In this document: one piece after another, positions 15,217 through 23,740 of the stretch
Position numbering within the stretch: the stretch's first letter is position 1
Layout: every line of letters starts with the position of its first letter
Assembly: GCF_900156165.1 (NCBI RefSeq)
Contig: NZ_FTMY01000007.1
Location: 62,001-126,000, forward strand
Source: Pseudacidovorax sp. RU35E
GTDB taxonomy: Bacteria; Pseudomonadota; Gammaproteobacteria; Burkholderiales; Burkholderiaceae_C
Direction: 5' to 3'
DNA length: 64,000 nt
Notes under the pieces: model-generated
The model's database searches: none
What the model was told of the DNA's origin: nothing
The model's input: only the letters and a program-made list of their open reading frames with translations
Program-made: the position numbers and the translations under genes

Positions 15217-15686
15217 GACATGGCTCCTTTCATCAGCTCTCGGAACTTGGCCCACATGGCTTCGGCTGCGGCGACGTTCTTCGCGTCCCATGCGGGGCGC
15301 AGGAATGGATGCGCGGGCGCGGTGGCGGTGCCGAACTCGACCATGAAGGCGTAGGGCGCGTCTGCCTGCCGCCAGCTGATGTGATATGTGGCCAACGCAG
15401 GGCCGCTGTGGTCCTTGGAATAGGCCTGGTAGATGGAGCGCCGAAGCGACCCCGACTCGAACCAGTAGGCAAACTGCCGCTTCTGGCCCGGCGGCGCCTT
15501 CTTGGCGGCCGTACCGTAGAACCAGTGGCCATTCGGGCTCATCGGCACGCGCAACAGAACCTCTTCGTACAGGACCTGTGCACCTGCCTGGGCCGATGGA
15601 CGCACCGCGGTGAGGGCGTCTTCGGCGATGACGTCGAAGTCGGCCTCCAGATCGGACAGATCCGCGCGGAACGTCAGGTCAGCCAT
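15213..15686 (-). CDS. HK97 gp10-like tail completion protein
   Basis: 157 residues from ATG 15686 (MADLTFRADLS). The blocks LYEEVLLRVPMSPNG, HISWRQADAPYAFMVEFGTA and APAHPFLRPAWDAKN match the gp10 family signature, in which a 'VEFGT...HPFLRPA' motif is conserved. These proteins sit at the head-tail interface. The start overlaps the preceding head-closure gene by 8 bp and the stop is coupled to the TTG of the next gene. Confidence 0.8.
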   Translation of the reverse strand: MADLTFRADLSDLEADFDVIAEDALTAVRPSAQAGAQVLYEEVLLRVPMSPNGHWFYGTAAKKAPPGQKRQFAYWFESGSLRRSIYQAYSKDHSGPALATYHISWRQADAPYAFMVEFGTATAPAHPFLRPAWDAKNVAAAEAMWAKFRELMKGAMS

Positions 15687-16008
15687 CGTTCTGGCCGCTT
15701 TCGCAGACCAGGTCCAGGTACTGGCGATGAGCCTCATCGGGCAGCACGGCCTGGATGTCGTAGACGGCCCCCTTGAACAGCAGCCGGCACGAGGCCGCGT
15801 CAACATCGGTGCGATACCGGATGCGGACGCTCGCGCGTGTGACAGTCAGCTGCGCATCCGCTCGGATGGCTTCGAGGCCGCCAGGGAAACGAACATCTGC
15901 CCAGACAGTGGCGAGCGCCTGCCAGGTGTGAATCGGCTGGCCCGCCTCGTCCGTCGCCGATACGCGCCGCTGCAGTTGCACCTGGCATTTCAGCTTGCCG
16001 ATGTCCAT
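15679..16008 (-). CDS. Phage head closure (head-tail adaptor) protein
   Basis: 109 residues from ATG 16008 (MDIGKLKCQVQLQRR). The pattern 'IGKLxxxVxLQxR', then VWADVRFPGGLEAIRAD, and the ending RQYLDLVCES are typical of the SPP1 gp16/HK97-type head-tail adaptor family, which closes the connector after packaging. Its ATG shares one base with the upstream stop. Name based on family pattern plus order between connector and gp10-like genes. Confidence 0.75.
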   Translation of the reverse strand: MDIGKLKCQVQLQRRVSATDEAGQPIHTWQALATVWADVRFPGGLEAIRADAQLTVTRASVRIRYRTDVDAASCRLLFKGAVYDIQAVLPDEAHRQYLDLVCESGQNDG

Positions 16009-16478
16009 CACACCCCCAGCCCGATGCGGTAGGGCCACAGCAGCGAGCGCGCGCCCTTGGGCAGTTCCTGCAGAGCTGCCGCCACGTCCTCGCGGTGCTC
16101 GAACAGGTGGCCCAGCGTGAGCAGCACGGCCGCGCGGATGCTGTCGTTGAGCACGATGCCCAGGGCGATGCGCTGGGCGTCGGTCTTGGCTTGTGCATAC
16201 GTGTGCACGGCCTGGCCGCGCAGCATGCAGCGCACATCCTCGTCCGCCTGGGCGTCGGCCGCAGCGTAGGCGGCCTCGCGCGTCGCCACGGCGCCCGTCA
16301 GCAGCGTCGTGACGGTGCCACGGGCATCGTCGAGCTGCTGCTGCGTGGCGTACACGGCGCGGTTGAGGAACTGCTGCGCCGCATCCTCCGCCGCGAGCAG
16401 GTAGGGCAGCACCTGCGCCTCGGGGTAGTCGTCGTCCACCCGCAGGTGACGGCGGGCGGTGGCCAGGTCGAGCAGCAT
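16008..16478 (-). CDS. Head-tail connector protein (gp6-like)
   Basis: 156 residues, MLLDLATARRHLRVDDDYPE, the usual opening of phage gp6-like connectors (LDxAxxHLRVDDDxED), followed by helical segments (LLAAEDAAQQFLNRAVY). It attaches below the portal ring. The start overlaps the upstream stop (ATGA near 16478). Confidence 0.85.
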   Translation of the reverse strand: MLLDLATARRHLRVDDDYPEAQVLPYLLAAEDAAQQFLNRAVYATQQQLDDARGTVTTLLTGAVATREAAYAAADAQADEDVRCMLRGQAVHTYAQAKTDAQRIALGIVLNDSIRAAVLLTLGHLFEHREDVAAALQELPKGARSLLWPYRIGLGV

Positions 16479-16780
16479 CAGGACGCAGGTGCGTTGTCCA
16501 GCATCGCGGCCAGGTCAGCCTTGAGGGTGACACCGTCCGGGATGGCGATCTCGCGCGCGGCCAGGGCCTCCTTGATCTCGGCAACCGTGAGGCCATCCGA
16601 TGGCTTGGCATTGCCGCCGGCAGGCGGAGCCGGGGCTCGGGGGGCCGGCGCGACCTCTTCGGTGCCATCGGCCTTGACGCGGACGGCGGCACCGGTGTCG
16701 ATGAAGTACTGGCCGCGGCTGCTGTCCATGTCGGCCGTGGTGCCGGCGCGCGGGTCGGGGGCTTTGAACTTGATGAGCAT
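16478..16780 (-). CDS. Small phage head protein, hypothetical
   Basis: 100 residues from ATG 16780 (MLIKFKAPDPRAG). A short N-terminal region with QYFIDTGAAVRVKADGTEEV is followed by a Pro/Ala linker and a helical C-terminal segment (GLTVAEIKEALAAREIAIPD) that resembles the SAP/HeH-like helix-extension-helix motifs common in small phage head genes. Possibly an accessory head or DNA-contacting protein. It sits between the capsid and connector genes; no enzymatic motif. Confidence 0.6.
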   Translation of the reverse strand: MLIKFKAPDPRAGTTADMDSSRGQYFIDTGAAVRVKADGTEEVAPAPRAPAPPAGGNAKPSDGLTVAEIKEALAAREIAIPDGVTLKADLAAMLDNAPAS

Positions 16781-16838
16781 GGGTTTTTCCTTGCAGGCGG
16801 GCGGGGCTCGCGCCCCGCCGCCGCCGTAGGGCCAGGGA

Positions 16839-18194
16839 TCAGGTGACGTAGCCGAAGTCGCCATAGATGAAGGACTCGGGGCGGTAGACCGCGAGGGCCA
16901 GGCGCTCTTCCGCGAGGATGGTCACCAGGTTCTTGACGAAGTCGTCTTCGTTCTCGGTGGCGATCTCGACGCGCGCCATCCAGCGGTCGAACACCTGCGC
17001 GCCGAGCCGAAACGCGCCGGCCAGGAACTTGTCCACGTCAATGGCCTGGGTGGCCACCACCGGGCGATTCCACAGCGTGGCGCCGATGACGCCCTGCGGG
17101 TTGCCGATGATGTAGCGGCCGGTCGTGTCCTTCAGCAGCTCGATGCGCGCCCAGTCGATGGGATTCATCACCACGCCGGTGGACGGGTACTCGGCCAGCT
17201 CGGCCTGCAGGAAGGCCAGACGGATGTTGTCGATGGCGGTTTCGGTGCCGGCGGGGTCGAAGGGCGCCGCAAAGGCCGTGGCCTGCGGGATGATGCCCAG
17301 CAGGTTCTGGCCGGTGCCGTCGCCCTTGAGCAGCTGCTGCTCTTCCTTGAAGGCCAGGCCGTACATCATGCGACCGTCGATGTGGCTGGCCAGCTGCGAG
17401 GCGTCGTCCATGATCTGGCGCGAGGCCTTCACGAAGTGGGCGATGACCTTGGCCGTGGTGGACACCAGGTCGAACTTCATCGTGGACTCGGGCTTCTTGG
17501 CGCCTTCCGCCGTGGGCGCGGCGTTGTTGGTGAAGCCCGTTTCCTTGACGTACTCCAGCGCATTGCCATCCATGCGGCCGGGCGTGATCAGGTCACGCAC
17601 GGTGAGGCGGCGTTCGGGCAGCGACAGGATGCCCGCGAGGCGCGTCGGCACCACCAGGTCGCCGGCGGCGCCATCGGTGTCGGTGGTCACCGAGGTGATG
17701 GCCGCCTTGACGGTCATGTCCACGCGGCCGCGCGGCGTGGCCTGGCCGGTGAAGGCCTTGACCTTCTCGTCGGCCGCGAACTGCTGGCCCAGCGACAGGC
17801 GCGGCTGATGGCCGGCGGCAGCGGTCTGGACCTTGGCGAGCAGCTGCTCGACCTGTTGCTGCTGGGCCTGCAGCTCGCCCTGCTTGATGAGCAGCTCGTC
17901 GACCTTCTCTTTGTTGGCCGTGGACATCTGGATGCCCTTGGCCGCTTCGGCCAGCGCCTTCTCGCCGGCTTCCTTGACCTGGCCGCTGATCTTGTCGAGC
18001 GCGGCCTTGATCTCGGTCGGGTTGAAGTTCTGCGTGTCGCCCATGAAGGCGGCACCGGCAAGGCCGAGAGCGATCTCGGGGTGGGCGAGCACGAAGGCGT
18101 GGGCGACGCCCTGCACGTCGACGCCCATGGCCTGGGCGCCGATGGCAATGGCACAGAGGGCGATCACGGCGACCGCCAGGAACTTGCGTTGCAT
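16839..18194 (-). CDS. Major capsid protein, HK97 fold, with hydrophobic N-terminal extension
   Basis: 451 residues. Residues about 60-125 form a helical delta/scaffold domain with coiled-coil-like Gln/Glu repeats; from about residue 150 the HK97-fold body follows (GDLVVPTRLAGILSLPERRL, VKASRQIMDDASQLASHIDG, VVMNPIDWARIELLKD, RVEIATENEDDFVKNLVTIL). The scaffold part should be cut off by the ClpP-like protease encoded upstream. The first 50 residues are odd: MQRKFLAVAVIALCAIAIGA looks like a signal or TM helix. An internal ATG (MGDTQNF, about codon 51) would remove this and could be the true start. Confidence 0.9.
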   Translation of the reverse strand: MQRKFLAVAVIALCAIAIGAQAMGVDVQGVAHAFVLAHPEIALGLAGAAFMGDTQNFNPTEIKAALDKISGQVKEAGEKALAEAAKGIQMSTANKEKVDELLIKQGELQAQQQQVEQLLAKVQTAAAGHQPRLSLGQQFAADEKVKAFTGQATPRGRVDMTVKAAITSVTTDTDGAAGDLVVPTRLAGILSLPERRLTVRDLITPGRMDGNALEYVKETGFTNNAAPTAEGAKKPESTMKFDLVSTTAKVIAHFVKASRQIMDDASQLASHIDGRMMYGLAFKEEQQLLKGDGTGQNLLGIIPQATAFAAPFDPAGTETAIDNIRLAFLQAELAEYPSTGVVMNPIDWARIELLKDTTGRYIIGNPQGVIGATLWNRPVVATQAIDVDKFLAGAFRLGAQVFDRWMARVEIATENEDDFVKNLVTILAEERLALAVYRPESFIYGDFGYVT

Positions 18195-18223
18195 GGAGAG
18201 GGTTTCCTTTCAGTTGGAGGAGA

Positions 18224-19087
18224 TCAGTGGGAGAGAGAGAAGCCCTGGAGGGCCGCGAGAACATCAGCGCCCGGGTCGCCCTGGACACGTCCGGTGGGAT
18301 CACCCTCACCGCTGCCAGCCGGATCGCCCGGGCTGGACTTGAATTCGGAGATGAGGCGCATCGCCTCGGACTTGGGCATGCCGCCGGCGCGCAGCGCGGC
18401 CTCCAGCCGGCGCACGGCCGAGGCGCTGGCCTTGGTGTCGCCCTTGCCGACCTGGTCGGAGGGCAGCAGCGAGTCGGCGAAGCCCTGGTCGACGGCGGCG
18501 CTGCCGCCGATCCATGACTCGGCGTCCATCAGCTTGGCAACGGCGTCGGTCTTGAGGCCGGTGCGGGCCGTGTAGATGTCGGCCATGGCGGCGTCGAAGG
18601 GCTCCAGCCAGTCGGCGATCTCGCGCAGGTCGAGCCTGTTGCCGGCCGCCATGACCCAACTGTTGTGGACCATGAAGAAGCCTGCGCGCGCCACCTGCAC
18701 GTTGTCGCCCGCCATGGCGATGATGGAGCCGGCTGAGGCCGCCAAGCCCAGCACCTTGACCGTCACTTCCCCCTCGTGCTCGCGCAGAAGGTTGTAGATG
18801 GCCAGGCCCTCGAACATGTCGCCGCCTGGGCTGTTGAGGTTGACGGTGACCGGCCCCTTTCCCAGGTTGCGCAGCGCGCCGGCGATGCGCTTCGCCGTGA
18901 CGCCGTCGCCGGTCCAGTAGTCGTAGCCGATGACGTCGTAGATGCTGATGGTGCGGTCTTCGCCTGCGCCATCGGCGGCGGCCCGGATGCCGGGTTGCCA
19001 GCGGTCGAGGGCACGCGGCAGGATCTCGCTGCGCACGCCGGCGCTCGGGCGGCCTTGCGGGGCGCCCGGAAGGGTCTTCAAGCTCAT
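18224..19087 (-). CDS. ClpP-like head maturation protease
   Basis: 287 residues. ClpP fold: NLNSPGGDMFEGLAIYNLLR, then GLAASAGSIIAMAG with likely catalytic Ser118, and GFFMVHNSWV with likely catalytic His141; the acidic third residue is not obvious by eye. These serine proteases of HK97-type phages remove scaffold domains from the capsid protein during prohead maturation. The last 60 residues are Gly/Asp/Pro-rich and may be autocleaved. Order portal-protease-capsid is classic. Confidence 0.85.
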   Translation of the reverse strand: MSLKTLPGAPQGRPSAGVRSEILPRALDRWQPGIRAAADGAGEDRTISIYDVIGYDYWTGDGVTAKRIAGALRNLGKGPVTVNLNSPGGDMFEGLAIYNLLREHEGEVTVKVLGLAASAGSIIAMAGDNVQVARAGFFMVHNSWVMAAGNRLDLREIADWLEPFDAAMADIYTARTGLKTDAVAKLMDAESWIGGSAAVDQGFADSLLPSDQVGKGDTKASASAVRRLEAALRAGGMPKSEAMRLISEFKSSPGDPAGSGEGDPTGRVQGDPGADVLAALQGFSLSH

Positions 19088-19090
19088 GGG

Positions 19091-20386
19091 TCAGCCTTTC
19101 TGCGGCTCGTCGGGAAGGCCCAGCCAGGCGCGCAACGCGGCGCGGACCTGCTGGGAGTCGTTGGTGCCCTGGCCAATGGCGTCCAGGGTGGTCATGGCGG
19201 ACTGCACGGTGAGCACTGCAGCGTTACCGCCCAGGGGCTCGCGGTCCTCCAACTGGCGGATCTCGTCGCGGGTGAAGATGCCGTTGTTGACCATGGCCGT
19301 GTAGAACGCGGCGCGCGCAGCGGTGTCGGCGCGCAGGAGGCCCTCGACGGCAAACTTGGCGTAGAAGCGCACCCGCTCGGCGGGCGACAGCAGGTCCTTG
19401 CTGATGGCCTGCTCGATGCGCTTGAGCCACGGCCCCAGGGTGAAAGTGAGGAAGCCGATCATCTGCTGCTCGATGCCGCTGCCCCAGCTGGTGGTTTTCT
19501 CGGTGTGGCCGACCATCCAGGGCGGCACGCGAAACCAGCGGCACACCTCCTCCACGCTGTAGCCGCGGGATTCGAGCAGCTGGGCGTCGGCGGCGGACAT
19601 GCCGACGTCGCCGATGTCGGTGCCGCCTTCGAGCAGCGGGATGCCGCCCTTGAGTCGCGTTTCCTCTAGGTGGGCCAGAAACGAATCCCGGTTCGGCTTC
19701 GTGAGGAACGTGGCGACCTTGTAGTAGAGCGATTGCATGCGCCCCGTGCGGAAGGCGTTGTTGGCCGCCTTGTCCGCCGCCAGCGCACCGCCGAACACCG
19801 CAGAGCCGTACTGGATGACAGATACGCCCTCTTCGCCATCCAGCGAGAAGCCCGGGATACGCCACACGTCCGCGTCGGGAATGATGCGCTGGCGGCCGTC
19901 CTTCTCGGCGTAGCGCCATACGGTCGTTCCGTCCAGGCGCTTGGACTCGCTCAACCGGGAAGGCGCCAGGAAGCGCAGGCCGACGACACGGTCGCCCAGC
20001 TTGAGCTTCTCGGCACGGGCACGGCCACGCGTCAGCATGGCAGCAACGACCGCCTCCCAGAACACGGAGGCCGTGCTGTCGACGTTGGGCTGGTCGTGAA
20101 GGATGAAGTGGAGCCGGTGTTGCGGCGCTGCGCGCTTTCCATTCGGCCCGCGCTCATAGATGCCCAGCGGCAGCGTGGCGATGGTCTCGGAGATGAGCCG
20201 CACGCAGGCCCACGCGGCCGACAGCGTCAGCATGGACTGGTGGTCCACGCGCACGCCAGCGCCGCCGCCAGCATCGCCGAGGATGCGGCGCGTGCCCGCC
20301 ACGTCGCCGACGCTCACGCCGCCCGCCATCGCGCGCACGGCCGTCGCCATGCGCGCGAGCATCGGCGGCTTGGATCGGTTGGTCAT
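19091..20386 (-). CDS. Portal protein (HK97 family)
   Basis: 431 residues from ATG 20386 (MTNRSKPPMLARM), which overlaps the terminase stop by 4 bp; the longer frame upstream is a shadow of the terminase gene. Typical portal blocks: LSAAWACVRLISETIATLPL, WEAVVAAMLTRGRA, RFRVPPWMVGH-type RWFRVPPWMVGHTEKTTSWG and FLTFTLGPWLKRIEQAISKD. Twelve copies form the DNA entry ring at one capsid vertex. Confidence 0.9.
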   Translation of the reverse strand: MTNRSKPPMLARMATAVRAMAGGVSVGDVAGTRRILGDAGGGAGVRVDHQSMLTLSAAWACVRLISETIATLPLGIYERGPNGKRAAPQHRLHFILHDQPNVDSTASVFWEAVVAAMLTRGRARAEKLKLGDRVVGLRFLAPSRLSESKRLDGTTVWRYAEKDGRQRIIPDADVWRIPGFSLDGEEGVSVIQYGSAVFGGALAADKAANNAFRTGRMQSLYYKVATFLTKPNRDSFLAHLEETRLKGGIPLLEGGTDIGDVGMSAADAQLLESRGYSVEEVCRWFRVPPWMVGHTEKTTSWGSGIEQQMIGFLTFTLGPWLKRIEQAISKDLLSPAERVRFYAKFAVEGLLRADTAARAAFYTAMVNNGIFTRDEIRQLEDREPLGGNAAVLTVQSAMTTLDAIGQGTNDSQQVRAALRAWLGLPDEPQKG

Positions 20387-22098
20387 CGGTTCAGCACCAC
20401 AGGGTTGGAGAAGAAGCCGGACACGTCCGGCTCCCCATCCGTTTTCACAAAGCGGCTCAAGGCCATCACCAGCGCCACGACGCAGTCGATGCGGCCGCGC
20501 TGCTGGCTCTTCTTCTTGTCCGGGCGGTAGTTGCCGTTCGTGTCGAACAGCAGCGCCACATTCATCGCGCAGTAGCGCAGCACCGGGTTGCCCGAGTGCC
20601 GTAGGCGCCGGCTGTAGACCAGTGCCTCCAGCAGCTTGGAGCCCGGGTACATGCCGCCGGTGTTCTGCGGGATCTCCACGAGCGGCACACCTGCGTCCAT
20701 CAGGGCGTTGCACAGCTGCTGGGCGTTCCACGGGTCGAAGCCGATGGACTCCACGTCGAAGTCCTGCACCGCCTGCAGGATGGCTTCCTTGACCGGGGCG
20801 TAGTCGGTCACGTCACCGGGCGTCGGGGTCAGCCAGCCCTCTTCGGCCCAGCGCTTGTAGGCCGCAACGTCGTCGTGCTCCTGAACGTCGACCTTGGCCT
20901 GGGGACACCAGGTCCACACCAGCACATGCCATTCCCCGTCCTCTTCGTCCGGCGGGAAGATCAGCACGAAGGCCGTCAGGTCGCGCGTGCTCGCCAGGTC
21001 AAGGCCCCCAAAGCAACGGCGCTTGCGCAGCATTGCCGGCACGAAGGACGCGGCGCCCTTGTCCCAGACGTCCGGCTCGAACCAGCCGTCGGCGCTGTTG
21101 CACCAGACGTTCAGGTCCTTGGTCAGGAAGTTGACCTTCGCGCCGGGCAATGCCGCAGCCTTGCGCGCCATGCCCCGCATGTACTCCATGCGCTTCGCGC
21201 TGCCGAGGCCGGGGTTCGCCTTGGGCCACACGCGCTCGTCGAAGGGGTCATCGCCCGGGTCCAGCGTGTAGATGTAGCCGAAGAAGCTGTCGTCCTGACG
21301 CTTGCCCTCCAGCACTGAGATCAGGTAGCCGCGCACCTCGGTGCAGATGCCGTCGAGGATGAAGCCTGCCGTCGTGATCGCCGAGAGCAGGGGCTGCGCC
21401 CGGGCGCCGAAGGCCGACTCCATCACGTCCCACACCTCGCGCGACGGGGCGGCGTGCAGCTCGTCGTACAGCACCGCGGAGGGGTTCTTGCCGTCCTGGT
21501 TCTCCGCGTTGGCCGGCAGCGGCTCGAACACGCTGCCGTCCAGCTCGGCCTTCTCCTGGTTGAGGCCGTTATAGATGCGCAGCGACCGCGCCATGCCCCC
21601 CGAGCGGCGCACCCAGCGCTTCATGTTGTCGAAGGCCGGCTTGAACACGGTCATGGCCTGGCCGCGCGTGGTGGCCATGGCGTAGACCTCGGCGCCGACC
21701 TCGCCGTCCATCATGAAGAGGTAGGCGCCCTGCGGCCCCTTCCATGTGCTCTTGCCGTTCTTGCGGGCGACCTCCTCGTAACCCTTGCTGAAGCGGCGCA
21801 GGCCCGTGTCCTTGTAACGCCAGCCGTACAGCACCGCCGTCCAGAACTGCTGCCACGGGTCCAGCAGGATGGCCTGGCCAGCGAGCGGGCCCTTGATGTG
21901 GACGAAGAACCGTTCGATGAACTGGATGACGTGCAACGCGTGCGGCGGCGAGAACACCAGGCCGCGCTTCGGCCCGGCCACGAGGTCCTCGTAGTGCCGC
22001 CGCACCGCCAGGTACACCAGGCGGCCGGTGACGATCTCGCCGCGCAGCACGGGCAGGCCGTAGGCTTCGTCCCAGGCCTCCGGGTGCGCCGGCGTCAG
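20383..22098 (-). CDS. Terminase large subunit
   Basis: About 571 residues. ATPase motifs: YEEVARKNGKSTW (Walker-A-like) and SAVLYDELHA (Walker B). Nuclease-domain motifs: GGLDLASTRDLTAFV, IGFDPWN and RIDCVVALVMALSR. It cuts and pumps DNA into proheads. The start is uncertain: no ATG/GTG/TTG lies near the expected N-terminus, but CTG 22098 overlaps the small-terminase stop as CTGA, like the ATGA/TTGA couplings elsewhere in this operon. A GTG at the later 'GLPVLRGEI' is an alternative. Confidence 0.88.
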   Translation of the reverse strand: MTPAHPEAWDEAYGLPVLRGEIVTGRLVYLAVRRHYEDLVAGPKRGLVFSPPHALHVIQFIERFFVHIKGPLAGQAILLDPWQQFWTAVLYGWRYKDTGLRRFSKGYEEVARKNGKSTWKGPQGAYLFMMDGEVGAEVYAMATTRGQAMTVFKPAFDNMKRWVRRSGGMARSLRIYNGLNQEKAELDGSVFEPLPANAENQDGKNPSAVLYDELHAAPSREVWDVMESAFGARAQPLLSAITTAGFILDGICTEVRGYLISVLEGKRQDDSFFGYIYTLDPGDDPFDERVWPKANPGLGSAKRMEYMRGMARKAAALPGAKVNFLTKDLNVWCNSADGWFEPDVWDKGAASFVPAMLRKRRCFGGLDLASTRDLTAFVLIFPPDEEDGEWHVLVWTWCPQAKVDVQEHDDVAAYKRWAEEGWLTPTPGDVTDYAPVKEAILQAVQDFDVESIGFDPWNAQQLCNALMDAGVPLVEIPQNTGGMYPGSKLLEALVYSRRLRHSGNPVLRYCAMNVALLFDTNGNYRPDKKKSQQRGRIDCVVALVMALSRFVKTDGEPDVSGFFSNPVVLNR

Positions 22099-22583
22099 TG
22101 CCTTGACACGAGCCCGGGTGAGGCAGTGGCGTGGTTTACGAGATCGGCGAACAGGTCGTCCTGCTTGCCCTGTTCGCCCGTGTCCTTGCGCACGCGGGCC
22201 AGCGACGGAATGGTCAAGCACGCCTTTGGTAGCCATTGGCCCAACTCCATCTTCAGCCGCTTCTCGTCGTCCGCCCACGGCGTGGGGGTCACCCAGCCGG
22301 TCTTGGAGGTCTGCGTGCGGCCATCCTCTTCGCACTTCCGGGCCGCCTTGATCCAGTCGGCGAACGTGCGCACGATGATCACGATGGGCAGGCCCGCCGT
22401 GAGGTGCTCGACGCCCGCTTCGCGCAGCGTGGAGCAAATGTGCTCGAACAGCACCAGCTCTTCGCTCGAAAGCTTGAGCATGGGCGGCGGCTCGGGGGAA
22501 ATCACATCGGTGCGCGATGACGCGCGGGCATTCCCGACCGCAGGCAGCGCGACCGAGAAGCTCGGTTCATCTTCCATGACCAC
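22095..22583 (-). CDS. Terminase small subunit, P27 family
   Basis: 162 residues. The block TFADWIKAARKCEEDGRTQT, followed by TPTPWADDEKRLKMELGQWL and KACLTIPSLARVR, fits the P27-type small terminase, which recognises the packaging site and delivers DNA to the large subunit. Its stop overlaps the presumed CTG start of the large subunit. P27-type TerS plus an HNH gene just upstream is the set-up of cos-packaging HK97-like phages. Confidence 0.8.
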   Translation of the reverse strand: MVMEDEPSFSVALPAVGNARASSRTDVISPEPPPMLKLSSEELVLFEHICSTLREAGVEHLTAGLPIVIIVRTFADWIKAARKCEEDGRTQTSKTGWVTPTPWADDEKRLKMELGQWLPKACLTIPSLARVRKDTGEQGKQDDLFADLVNHATASPGLVSRH

Positions 22584-22626
22584 CTCTACTCAAACCCCAG
22601 GGGGGTAGTTATCCCTCTCCATAAAT

Positions 22627-23061
22627 TCACGGGGAACCGCTCGGTTTCCGGCCGGCAGCGCCAGACTTTCGACCCACCCCCGGGTCGACCGACCCGCGCG
22701 ACCCCCTCGGGAATGCCCCTCGGAGGCCCCGCAGGCGCTCCCCAAGCGACTTTTCGTCGTGGCACTGGGTGCAGAGGCCCTGCTCATTGCTGGCGTCGTC
22801 TGCGCCGCCCTCTTCGAGCGGCACGATGTGGTCGCGCTGGGTCGCCAGGACCACCAGTCCAGCCGCCTTGCAGCTGGCGCAGAGAGGATCGCGCTCGAAC
22901 AGCGCGGCGCGCATTGCCTGCAGGCGCCGGCCGGTGATGCGCTTCGTGGCGCCGGCCTTTTTCGCCCAGGCTTGCCGCTGGTGATCAGCGCACCGACCGT
23001 CCTTGACCGCGAGGGAGCGGCAGCCAGGATGAGAGCAGGGACGAGGAGCGGCGAAGGGCAT
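22627..23061 (-). CDS. HNH endonuclease
   Basis: 144 residues. Zinc-binding pairs CSHPGC and CASC, then TQRDHIVPLEEGGADDASNE with the HNH His and CTQCHDEKS closing the beta-beta-alpha-metal fold. The C-terminus is Gly/Arg-rich. In HK97-type phages an HNH protein encoded next to the terminase genes assists site-specific cos cleavage. It is the first gene after the putative late terminator at 23231-23262. The 256 bp between it and the Q-like gene hold no supported gene and are a reasonable place for the late promoter and cos site. Confidence 0.85.
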   Translation of the reverse strand: MPFAAPRPCSHPGCRSLAVKDGRCADHQRQAWAKKAGATKRITGRRLQAMRAALFERDPLCASCKAAGLVVLATQRDHIVPLEEGGADDASNEQGLCTQCHDEKSLGERLRGLRGAFPRGSRGSVDPGVGRKSGAAGRKPSGSP

Positions 23062-23230
23062 GGGGTGATCCGGCGCGCCCGCCGGCTGCTGCAGGAGAAA
23101 GGCGCAGCGTCAGTGGCCGGCGGGCGTTACGGTGGCGCGCGGTTTGCCCACCGCGCGCTGGGGCCAGCACATCACGCAGAGCACTGCAAGGATGCAGGCC
23201 GCGTGGGGTTGCGTGCTGGGTTTGACCAAC

Positions 23231-23262
23231 AAAAAACCCGCCAACGTTGCCGCGGGCGGGTT
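23231..23262 (-). terminator. Rho-independent terminator downstream of the Q-like gene
   Basis: On the minus strand AACCCGCC and GGCGGGTT (23262-23235) form a stem over a 12-base loop, followed by TTTTTT. It stands directly before the late genes and could be the tR'-type terminator that a Q-like protein overrides. Confidence 0.8.
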
Positions 23263-23317
23263 TCACTTTCCTTGCGCTCAGGTGTCACACAGGGTTGCCG
23301 GAATTTACCAAAACCGT

Positions 23318-23740
23318 CTATGTACTAAAACCCCTGACCCGCGCGTATGCAGCCTGGACGTCAGCCCGAAGGCGAGCTTGCTTCTCGGCCCGCTCAGTGA
23401 ACCAGGCAGCCAGCACACGGTCTGCAACACCCAGGTTCGCATGGATGTTGGACGTATGGCAGCCGATGCGCTTCGCCGCACCGGTCGGGCCCAGGCCCAA
23501 GGGATACACCAGGTACAGCGTCTGGTACAGGACGGGCCGCGGTGCCTTCAGCGCCTCGACAGCATCGTTCGTAATCGAGGCCTCGACCTCATCGATGGGG
23601 ATGCGCGACACGCGGTCAGCGCCGGGGAACTCATTCAGGAACACCGACTGCGTGGCGAAGCCCAGCCCACCAGCACGCTGCTGGCAGTGCCACCGCTCCC
23701 AGTTCTTCAGCCGCGAGTGCACCCAGTCAAGCCGCGCCAT
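23318..23740 (-). CDS. Putative late-gene antiterminator, Q-like
   Basis: 140 residues from ATG 23740 (MARLDWVHSRLKNWERW), with AGAAGGG six bases upstream; an in-frame ATG at 23758 is less likely. The middle reads IDEVEASITNDAVEALKAPR, and GPTGAAKRIGCHTSNIHANL looks like a helix-turn-helix, a pattern I associate with Q/DUF1133-type antiterminators of Burkholderia phages. Position agrees: last early leftward gene, immediately followed by an intrinsic terminator and then the late operon. Function is an inference from motif plus gene order. Confidence 0.6.
   Translation of the reverse strand: MARLDWVHSRLKNWERWHCQQRAGGLGFATQSVFLNEFPGADRVSRIPIDEVEASITNDAVEALKAPRPVLYQTLYLVYPLGLGPTGAAKRIGCHTSNIHANLGVADRVLAAWFTERAEKQARLRADVQAAYARVRGFST

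Noticed and set aside
22985-23266. Minus-strand ORF between the HNH and Q-like genes
   Set aside because: Arg/Pro/Gly-rich, spans the terminator hairpin, no ribosome site; the stretch is more likely the late promoter/cos region, though I could not locate a cos sequence.
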